From Candidatus Nomurabacteria bacterium RIFCSPHIGHO2_01_FULL_39_10 (GTDB taxonomy: Bacteria; Patescibacteriota; Minisyncoccia; Phycocordibacterales; UBA9973): DNA of 32,298 nt. Positions 22,841-28,816 of the stretch are shown one piece after another. The translations under genes and the position numbers were made by a program. Location of the stretch: contig MFTJ01000009.1 of assembly GCA_001786805.1 (NCBI GenBank), forward strand, positions 13,263-45,560, given 5' to 3'. The first letter of the stretch is position 1. Each line of letters opens with the position of its first letter. The notes beneath the pieces are model-generated. The model was not told where the DNA came from. It worked only from the letters and a program-made list of their open reading frames with translations, and did not search any database.

Positions 22841-23706
22841 TGTCAAAGAGACACTTTGACAAGCCTAAAGTTATCGTAATTATGGGGCAGACTGCTACGG
22901 GTAAAAGCGCGCTGGCTGTAAAAATTGCCAAAAAAATTGGCGGAGAAATAATTTCGGCTGATTCAAGGCAGGTTTATAAGGGGCTTGATATCGGTACTGG
23001 AAAAATATTTACAAAAGAGATGAAGGGAATTTCCCATTATTTAATTGATATAGAAAGTCCAAAAAATAAATTTACGGCGGCTCAATTTAAAGAACTCGCT
23101 GAAGAAAAAATTAAAGAAATAATAGCTCGCGGTAAAACTCCAATCATCTGCGGAGGCACGGGATTTTATATTGATGCTATAACTAAAGGCGTTGTCTTCC
23201 CAGAAGTTCCGCCAAACTATCCACTTCGCAAGAAATTAGCATTAGCAAACGACCGCGCACTAATGCTGAAACTCAAAAAAATTGACCCCGAACGCGCAAA
23301 AAACATAGACCCAAAAAACAAAGTGAGGCTTATTCGCGCGATTGAGATAGCGAAAGCTTTAGGTAAAGTCCCCCACTTGGCGGTTAAACCGCCAAGTTAT
23401 AAATTTATTAAGATAGGCCTCTATTTGCCCGCCGAAAAGCTCAAAAAGAAAGTAGCAAAAAGAGTGAAAAAAATGTTTAATCCGCCAGCTGGCGGAGGCT
23501 TGCTGGATGAAATCAAAAAATTAAAAAAATCTGGTGTGTCAGACAAAAGACTAAAAGAACTGGGTTTTGAATACTACAAACCTACGCAAGAAAAAGTGAT
23601 TAATGGAACCATGCAATATGCCAAGCGGCAAATGACGTGGTTCAAGCGCGACAAAGAAATAAAATGGCTTAATGCGTCAAAAATTACAAAGGATTACCCT
23701 CTGTAA
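22840..23706 (+). CDS. miaA: tRNA dimethylallyltransferase
   Basis: MiaA adds an isopentenyl group to A37 of tRNAs reading UNN codons, such as the Leu and Trp tRNAs in this window. The 288 residues show the P-loop GQTATGKSAL (16-25), ISADSRQVYKGLDIGTGK (38-55), PIICGGTGFYIDAI (101-114) and the C-terminal ELGFEYY...YAKRQMTWFKRD. A 23-bp perfect palindrome at 23375-23397 encodes HLAVKPPS (~179-186) and a 16-bp perfect palindrome at 23481-23496 encodes NPPAGGG (~214-220), both in frame. It overlaps the HTH-MurA gene by one base (TAATG), so translation is probably coupled. Confidence 0.95.
   Translation: MSKRHFDKPKVIVIMGQTATGKSALAVKIAKKIGGEIISADSRQVYKGLDIGTGKIFTKEMKGISHYLIDIESPKNKFTAAQFKELAEEKIKEIIARGKTPIICGGTGFYIDAITKGVVFPEVPPNYPLRKKLALANDRALMLKLKKIDPERAKNIDPKNKVRLIRAIEIAKALGKVPHLAVKPPSYKFIKIGLYLPAEKLKKKVAKRVKKMFNPPAGGGLLDEIKKLKKSGVSDKRLKELGFEYYKPTQEKVINGTMQYAKRQMTWFKRDKEIKWLNASKITKDYPL
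23375..23397. repeat. Perfect 23-bp palindrome inside miaA
   Basis: ACTTGGCGGTT and AACCGCCAAGT, 11-bp arms around a single A. It is in frame, encoding HLAVKPPS. Confidence 0.7.
23481..23496. repeat. Perfect 16-bp palindrome TCCGCCAGCTGGCGGA inside miaA
   Basis: This is the cleanest member of the GGCGG-type repeat. It is in frame (PPAGGG). Related copies occur at 492-507, 12120-12135 and 31794-31807. Confidence 0.75.
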
Positions 23707-23708
23707 TT

Positions 23709-25073
23709 TTACCCGAACCACACATTTTTTATGTTTACGAATTCTTTGATGCCGTAGGTGCCGAGTTCTCTGCCGTAGCCGGATTTTTTAATGCCGCCGA
23801 AAGGCGCGCGCGGGTCGGATTTGACCATGTCATTCACGCAGACATTTCCCGCTTCGATTTGTGGGATAATGCGTTTCGCTTTTATCATATCGGAAGTAAA
23901 AATAGATGCGCCGAGGCCATACCTTGTGTCATTTGCCATCTGTATTGCTTCTGACTCTGTTTTGAACGAAATTATTGGCATAACCGGACCAAAGACTTCT
24001 TCGTCATAAACTGGCATACCCTTTTTTACATTAGTCAAAACTGTGGGCAGATAGAAAAAACCTTTTTTTCCTTTCCGAGCGCCTCCATAGGCGACTTTGG
24101 CGCCGAGTGAGACCGATTTTTTTACTTGCATCGTGACTTCTTCTAGAATTTTTTCCGTAGCTAAAGGTCCGATATCTGTTTCTTTATTGCTAGGATCGCC
24201 AACGGATAATTTTGAAAATTCTTCTATAACAAGTTTTGTAAATTTGCTTTTTACAGATTCTTCCACAATAAATCTTTTTGCGGAAATACAGCTTTGTCCG
24301 ACATTACCCTGCATTCTAGCTAGGACAGCGACTCTTGCCGCCTCAGTAATGTCTGCATCGGCAAAAACAATAAATGGGTCGCTGCCACCCAATTCCAGCA
24401 CCACCTTTTTTATTTCTTCTCCGGAGACTCGCGCTACCGCAATGCCTGCTTTTTCACTGCCTGTCAGAGTGACCGCGGCTATTCTAGGGTCGCGAATTAA
24501 ACCTTCAACCCGCGACACAGAGAGAAATAAATTTTGAAAAATGCCTTTCGGAAAACCGGCGGCGATAAAAGATTTTTCAATCGCCTTCGCGCACTGCGGC
24601 ACATTTGAAGCGTGTTTCAAAATTCCGACATTTCCCGCCATAATGGCTGGCACGGCAAAACGATAAACTTGCCAAAACGGAAAGTTCCATGGCATAACAG
24701 CAAGCACTACTCCCAGCGGGTCAAATTCCGCATATTGCTCTTTTTTGTCTGTATTTAATATTTCATTAGCTAAAATATTTTCTGTATTATCTGCATAATA
24801 ATCACAAAGTAACGCGCACTTTGCGATGCCTATTGGACCGGACTTCATCGTTTTACCCATTTCCAGCATTTGCAATTTGGAAAATTCTTCGGCGTGAACG
24901 CGCAGATATTCTCCAAGCTTGAGCATCAAGACCGCCCGCTCTTTAAAAGAAGTTTTCTTCCACAACTTGAAAGCTTTGTCTGCAAGCGCGAGTTTCTTTT
25001 CCAGTTCTTTGTCTGAAATTTCTTCAAATGTTTTTAAAACTTCTTCTGTTGTTGGATTTTTTGATTGAATCAT
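23709..25073 (-). CDS. NAD(P)-dependent aldehyde dehydrogenase (succinate-semialdehyde dehydrogenase-like)
   Basis: An ALDH-superfamily enzyme of 454 residues, the compact length of the bacterial Sad/GabD-like group. Motifs seen are GVVLAVMPWNFPFWQ (cofactor side), ILKHASNVPQCA, VTLTGSEKAG, VVLELGGSDPF with the general-base Glu, NVGQSCISAKRF with the catalytic Cys, EEVFGPVMPI, and the C-terminal PFGGIKKSGYGRELG. It oxidises an aldehyde to an acid with NAD(P)+; the true substrate is not decidable. It lies 18 bp downstream of the acetolactate-synthase-like gene, with a CTAG-rich repeat in the gap, and is probably in the same operon. No Shine-Dalgarno sequence is seen. Confidence 0.93.
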   Translation of the reverse strand: MIQSKNPTTEEVLKTFEEISDKELEKKLALADKAFKLWKKTSFKERAVLMLKLGEYLRVHAEEFSKLQMLEMGKTMKSGPIGIAKCALLCDYYADNTENILANEILNTDKKEQYAEFDPLGVVLAVMPWNFPFWQVYRFAVPAIMAGNVGILKHASNVPQCAKAIEKSFIAAGFPKGIFQNLFLSVSRVEGLIRDPRIAAVTLTGSEKAGIAVARVSGEEIKKVVLELGGSDPFIVFADADITEAARVAVLARMQGNVGQSCISAKRFIVEESVKSKFTKLVIEEFSKLSVGDPSNKETDIGPLATEKILEEVTMQVKKSVSLGAKVAYGGARKGKKGFFYLPTVLTNVKKGMPVYDEEVFGPVMPIISFKTESEAIQMANDTRYGLGASIFTSDMIKAKRIIPQIEAGNVCVNDMVKSDPRAPFGGIKKSGYGRELGTYGIKEFVNIKNVWFG

Positions 25074-25084
25074 AAAATTAGTTT

Positions 25085-25109
25085 CTAGGGGCTAGTAGCT
25101 AGCTTCTAG
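25085..25109. repeat. CTAG-rich repeat at the 3' end of the ThDP enzyme gene
   Basis: CTAGGGGCTAGTAGCTAGCTTCTAG, given in two parts (CTAGGGGCTAGTAG then CTAGCTTCTAG), is built from nested CTAG/GCTAGC palindromes. On the coding strand it supplies the last residues LEASY and the TAG stop of the upstream gene. Confidence 0.55.
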
Positions 25110-26765
25110 GTTTTTAATAGAACCCAAAATCTTGTTAGCTTCTTGGTAATTTATTGGGCAAGCTATGATATGCACGCCTTTACTATTTAAGGCTTTTTTA
25201 AGAAGTGGCGCGAGGTCTTGTGCTTTATCTACTTTATGTCCAACAGCTCCGAAACTCTCTGCGAGCATTATAAAATCTGGATTGTTAAAAGAAAGTCCAA
25301 ATGAAGCCATGTTTAACTTTTTCTGTTTCCATGCAATCATCCCAAAACCGGAATCGTCTAAAATAAGCACTGTTAAGTTTACTTTTAGGCGCACGGCTGT
25401 TTCCAAGTCCGGAATACTCATCATAATTCCCCCGTCGCCGGCAACGACGAGAACCTTCTTTTTCAGATAAAGAATTTTTAGCGCGATACCGGAAGGAAGT
25501 CCGGCGCCCATGGTCGCGAGAGCATTGTCCAAAAGAAGCCCGTTGCGTTCTCTTGTGACAAAACTGCGGGTGATATATATCTTGTACATGCCGTTATCAA
25601 GCGCGAGTATGTCGCTTTTTGACAGAACTTTGCCTATGTCGGCGACAACTTTTTCCGGTCGAAGCGGAAAATCCGCTGATTGTCCAAACTTGAGAACATC
25701 TTTTTTGGAAGCTTCCCGAACTTTGTAAAAATAATTAAAGTCCCAAGATTCACTCTTTTTTATTTTTTCTGTAAGCGCAGAAAGAGAAATTTTAATATCT
25801 CCAATGATTTCGTGTGTCGGTATATATACATCTTTGGCGACAGAAGAAAAGAAATTGATGTGAATAACTTTACATTTCGGGAGACTCTCGGGAGTCAAGA
25901 TAATAGGCGGAGTATTGATTACATCGTGTCCAATTAAAATAATCGCATCTGCGTGTTTAAAAGCAAGATGCGCGAAATCCCCCTGCGCTATTCCCGTCCC
26001 GCCGATATAAAGCGGGGAATTTTCATCAAATCCACCCTTGCCCATTTGGGTTGAAACAAAGGGAATGCCGGTTTTTTGAAAAAAGGTCTTGAGTTCTTTT
26101 TGAATGGGTTGCCTGTTTGCGCCCGCGCCTAGGATAACTAGCGGGTGCTTTGCTTTTTCAATTTCTTTTACGGCTTCGGTTATTGATTCTGCGCTAGCGG
26201 TTTCAGGAATAATTTTTTTAATGGGAATAGGTTTCGCGTTGCAAACTTCACCTGCTATGTCTTCCGGAAGCTCCAGATGCGCCACGCCCGGACGCTCAGC
26301 CTCAGCTAGGCTCACAGCTTCGGAAAACATTTGCGGAACATCATCGCCATTTACCACAGATGCGGAGAATTTTGTGACTGGCTTCATCATTGATACGATA
26401 TCCACAATTTGGAACTTTCCCTGCTTACTTTTTCTGATGGGCTTTTGTCCGGTAATTACCAAAAGCGGGAAACCCCCAAGTTGCGCGTATGCAACGCCCG
26501 TCATTAAATTGGTCGCTCCAGGACCGAGAGTAGACAACGCCACGCCTACTTTGCCAGTAATTCTACCGAATGTTGCCGCCATAAACACCGCCGTCTGCTC
26601 ATGGCGAGTGGTTATAAAAGTGATTTTGGAATTCCTCTGTGATTTTCTTATGGCTTCCAAAAAATCCAAAGTTTCTTCGCCTGGCACGCCAAAAATATAC
26701 TTCACTCCGTGAGCTTCAAGGCATTCCACCAGCACTTCAGCTGTATTTTTCTGCGACTTTGACAT
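25092..26765 (-). CDS. Acetolactate synthase large-subunit-like ThDP enzyme
   Basis: A 557-residue ThDP-dependent enzyme of the acetohydroxyacid synthase type. The N-terminal PYR domain has FGVPGEETLDFLEA and the catalytic Glu in TTRHEQTAVFMA. The central domain is typical, and the C-terminal PP domain holds the Mg-ThDP motif GDGGIMMSIPDLETA...LDDSGFGMIAWKQ. Such enzymes condense pyruvate to acetolactate or act on related 2-oxoacids. No small regulatory subunit and no other branched-chain amino acid gene is nearby, so a catabolic role with the adjacent aldehyde dehydrogenase is plausible but unproven. The last residues and stop come from a CTAG-rich repeat. It lies 16 bp downstream of the 97-residue gene. 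Confidence 0.85.
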   Translation of the reverse strand: MSKSQKNTAEVLVECLEAHGVKYIFGVPGEETLDFLEAIRKSQRNSKITFITTRHEQTAVFMAATFGRITGKVGVALSTLGPGATNLMTGVAYAQLGGFPLLVITGQKPIRKSKQGKFQIVDIVSMMKPVTKFSASVVNGDDVPQMFSEAVSLAEAERPGVAHLELPEDIAGEVCNAKPIPIKKIIPETASAESITEAVKEIEKAKHPLVILGAGANRQPIQKELKTFFQKTGIPFVSTQMGKGGFDENSPLYIGGTGIAQGDFAHLAFKHADAIILIGHDVINTPPIILTPESLPKCKVIHINFFSSVAKDVYIPTHEIIGDIKISLSALTEKIKKSESWDFNYFYKVREASKKDVLKFGQSADFPLRPEKVVADIGKVLSKSDILALDNGMYKIYITRSFVTRERNGLLLDNALATMGAGLPSGIALKILYLKKKVLVVAGDGGIMMSIPDLETAVRLKVNLTVLILDDSGFGMIAWKQKKLNMASFGLSFNNPDFIMLAESFGAVGHKVDKAQDLAPLLKKALNSKGVHIIACPINYQEANKILGSIKNLEASY

Positions 26766-26781
26766 AATGACTTATTGATTT

Positions 26782-27075
26782 TTAATCATAATAATCGGGA
26801 AATTTATGCAAAGCTCTAGTAGCTTTGCTATCCCTGTTGTAATGTTTAAATTCTTCTATATTCTCAAAAAGAATTAAATTCCCACTCGGTGTTCCATCAT
26901 TTAAAAAAACTTTAACGAATTCCGGCTTTCCGTTTTTATCTTCTCCCCATTCAACACGCGCCTCGCCTTTTTCAACCATATCAGCAATGGTATATTCTCT
27001 TTTTAAGAAATTTTCCTTGTAAACTTCCCATTTTTTGTCTTTTGCGGGTTCAATCCCCCTTTGTTCTGTAGACAT
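26782..27075 (-). CDS. Uncharacterised 97-residue protein
   Basis: I do not recognise this protein. It is soluble and strongly charged, with a helical N-terminal half (KKWEVYKENFLKREYTIADM), then GEARVEWGEDKNGKPEFVKVFL, which looks like a beta hairpin, and a C-terminus rich in aromatic and charged residues ending PDYYD. No Cys or membrane segment is present. TAATAT lies exactly 6 nt before the ATG, the leaderless geometry used elsewhere here, which supports a real gene. It is the first gene of an apparent operon with the ThDP enzyme (16 bp) and the aldehyde dehydrogenase, so it may be an accessory factor of that pathway. A tRNA-Trp gene lies 38 bp upstream on the same strand. Confidence 0.65.
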   Translation of the reverse strand: MSTEQRGIEPAKDKKWEVYKENFLKREYTIADMVEKGEARVEWGEDKNGKPEFVKVFLNDGTPSGNLILFENIEEFKHYNRDSKATRALHKFPDYYD

Positions 27076-27113
27076 ATGTTTATATTAGCACATTGTTAAA
27101 AATTTCTTGAGGG

Positions 27114-27184
27114 CGGGCCCACGAGGGCTCGAACCTCGGTCTTTCCTTTTGGAGAGGAAAATTCTACCACTGAACTATGGACCC
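27114..27184 (-). tRNA. tRNA-Trp (anticodon CCA), 3' CCA not encoded
   Basis: On the minus strand the acceptor stem is GGGTCCA/TGGGCCC (one G-T pair), the anticodon stem TTCCT/AGGAA with loop CTCCAAA (anticodon CCA, reads UGG), and the T-arm CGAGG/CCTCG around TTCGAGC. Discriminator G is followed by CCC rather than CCA. Its presence with a CCA anticodon fits the standard code, in which UGA is a stop. Confidence 0.93.
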
Positions 27185-27203
27185 TTGGCTTATTTATACC
27201 TTT

Positions 27204-27371
27204 TCATAAGGCTTTTTGCAATAAAAAGAGTTGCCCCCACAACAATTGTTCAGATTGTCGTGGGGGCAAGTGTTCATCTTCCTCCTCTTCTTTTTCCTCC
27301 CACAAAACTGATAACCACTCGTGTAGGAGGACTAATACAATGACCACCGAAAGAACAACAATAATTTTCAT
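27204..27371 (-). CDS. Possible 55-residue small membrane protein
   Basis: The frame begins MKIIVVLSVVIVLVLLHEW, a single hydrophobic helix, followed by an acidic run (EEKEEEEDE) and a C-terminal part that is encoded by the hairpin at 27231-27269. TAAAAT lies 9 nt before the ATG, not the usual 6, and there is no Shine-Dalgarno sequence. Because its last third coincides with a terminator-like hairpin, the frame may be fortuitous or its end may not be translated. It is not assigned to any family. Confidence 0.3.
   Translation of the reverse strand: MKIIVVLSVVIVLVLLHEWLSVLWEEKEEEEDEHLPPRQSEQLLWGQLFLLQKAL
27231..27269 (-). terminator. Probable rho-independent terminator between rpmG and tRNA-Trp
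   Basis: A 16-bp stem (27231-27246 with 27254-27269) with one mismatch and a 7-nt loop, containing TTGCCCCCAC/GTGGGGGCAA. Read on the minus strand it is followed by CTCTTTTTATT, a T-rich tract. It would end transcripts coming from rpmG. Confidence 0.6.
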
Positions 27372-27409
27372 ATCGTTTTTATTTTAACACGTATTATGTT
27401 TAGATTTTC

Positions 27410-27568
27410 CTACTTCTTCGCCTCTTTATGCTTAGTTTGCTTTCGGCACCAGTTGCAATACTTTTTGAGCTCTATCTTTTTTGTGACGAGTTTCTTGTTT
27501 TTGCTGGACCAATAATTCACCCGTTTGCAGATGGCGCAGGCAAGTTTTATAAGTCTATCTTGTGACAT
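27410..27568 (-). CDS. rpmG: 50S ribosomal protein bL33
   Basis: A 52-residue protein found by hand translation: it starts MSQDRLIKLACAICKRVNYW and ends KKYCNWCRKQTKHKEAKK. The two Cys pairs (CAIC and CNWC) form the zinc ribbon of the Cys-containing bL33 type, and the NYWSSKNKKL segment is typical of L33. It is a 50S subunit protein near the E site. TAGTAT lies exactly 6 nt before the ATG (27575-27580 on the plus strand). A terminator-like hairpin lies about 140 bp downstream. Confidence 0.92.
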   Translation of the reverse strand: MSQDRLIKLACAICKRVNYWSSKNKKLVTKKIELKKYCNWCRKQTKHKEAKK

Positions 27569-27611
27569 ATTTAAATACTAGTATAAAAAACATAAAAAAG
27601 CAACCCTAATG

Positions 27612-27649
27612 CACCTCACCCCGACCCTCTCCTTATTAAGGAGAGGGGG
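27612..27649. repeat. CTCTCCTT/AAGGAGAG repeat just after alr
   Basis: CACCTCACCCCGA precedes the core palindrome 27625-27647 (CCCTCTCCTT and AAGGAGAGGG). It lies 6 bp from the alr stop codon and is an intergenic copy of the family found inside dnaX and dus and before dprA. Confidence 0.75.
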
Positions 27650-27655
27650 AAATTC

Positions 27656-28813
27656 TTACACAACAACCCTCGGCAATAGCGAACTTATCCGCGTGACAAT
27701 CTCATAGTTGATGGTATTGAGCTTTCTTGCGATTTCTTCGGCAGTAATTTGTTTTCTATGCTGTGTTCCGATAATGACGACTTCGTCTTCAGCCTTGACG
27801 TTTGATAAATGAGACACGTCAGCCGTAAACTTATTCATTGATACCCTGCCGATAATCTTGCATCTAGTTCCTCCAATCAGGACCTGACCCCTATTGGAAA
27901 GTCCGCGGTCTATCCCATCCGCGTATCCCTGCGGAATCACGGCAACCTTCATCCTTTTTTTAGTAACGTATGTGAGCCCATAACCCACAGTAAAACCTTT
28001 TGGTAAAATTTTTACTTGCGCAACTCTTGTTTTCCAAGCCAATACGGGCTTTAGTTTAAATTGAGAATCTTTGTAAATAAATTTTAGATGTTTAGAAGGC
28101 CACAGACCGTATATACCGATGCCGAGACGTACCAGCGGATTAATGCCCTTTTTTTTCATGCCCACTGGCAGGCAATTTTCATAAGCCAAAATTCCCGAAG
28201 TGGCGGAAATGTGCGTTTGTAATTTTTTAAAACCGAGAGCGGCAGCCAGTTTCAGAGCCTTGTTGTATTCCCTGATTTGCTTGCGCGCGTGGATAAAATT
28301 CGAGATGTCTTCCATATTTGCAAAATGGGCGTAAATTCCCGTGGCTTTTATATATCTACACCTTCTGACTTCTTTTAAAAACCCGCCTAAATCACCAAGC
28401 AAAAAACCTTCCCGTCCCAGATAAGCGTCTACTGGTATATGTATCTCTTGTTTTATTTTTAATTCTTTAGATATTGCGTTCACTTCCTTCAACTCTTTGA
28501 TTGAGAAAATAGACAAAATACAGCCGAGTTTTATTGCCTGGGGCAAGTCTGCCAGCTGGACGTATCCCAGAACCAAAGTTTTCTTTTTACTGACTTGTCT
28601 TAAGGACTCCAGTTCTTCCAAGTCATCAACCTGAAAATAATCCATATAAGGTTCAAGAATTTTAGCGACTTCATTCTGTCCATGTCCGTAAGCGTTGCCC
28701 TTTATCGCTACTGAAAATTTCGTGCCGATATTTGCAAGATTTTTAAACTGTTTTGTGTTGTAAATTAAATTCGCCGCTGATAACTCAACGAAGGAAAGAG
28801 GCTTTTTATTCAT
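27656..28813 (-). CDS. alr: Alanine racemase
   Basis: Alr is a PLP enzyme making D-Ala for the peptidoglycan stem peptide. The 385-residue protein has the PLP-binding Lys38 in FSVAIKGNAYGHG, the barrel motif KATGIYAHFANMED, the RLGIGIYGLWPS segment, the GYGLTY region that carries the second catalytic Tyr in this family, and PQGYADGIDRGLSN. The usual CMDQ-type motif reads RVSMNKF, so the Asp is replaced by Asn, a mild departure. It starts 3 bp after the ddl stop codon, so both genes of D-Ala-D-Ala synthesis are co-transcribed. Confidence 0.93.
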   Translation of the reverse strand: MNKKPLSFVELSAANLIYNTKQFKNLANIGTKFSVAIKGNAYGHGQNEVAKILEPYMDYFQVDDLEELESLRQVSKKKTLVLGYVQLADLPQAIKLGCILSIFSIKELKEVNAISKELKIKQEIHIPVDAYLGREGFLLGDLGGFLKEVRRCRYIKATGIYAHFANMEDISNFIHARKQIREYNKALKLAAALGFKKLQTHISATSGILAYENCLPVGMKKKGINPLVRLGIGIYGLWPSKHLKFIYKDSQFKLKPVLAWKTRVAQVKILPKGFTVGYGLTYVTKKRMKVAVIPQGYADGIDRGLSNRGQVLIGGTRCKIIGRVSMNKFTADVSHLSNVKAEDEVVIIGTQHRKQITAEEIARKLNTINYEIVTRISSLLPRVVV

Positions 28814-28816
28814 CGT

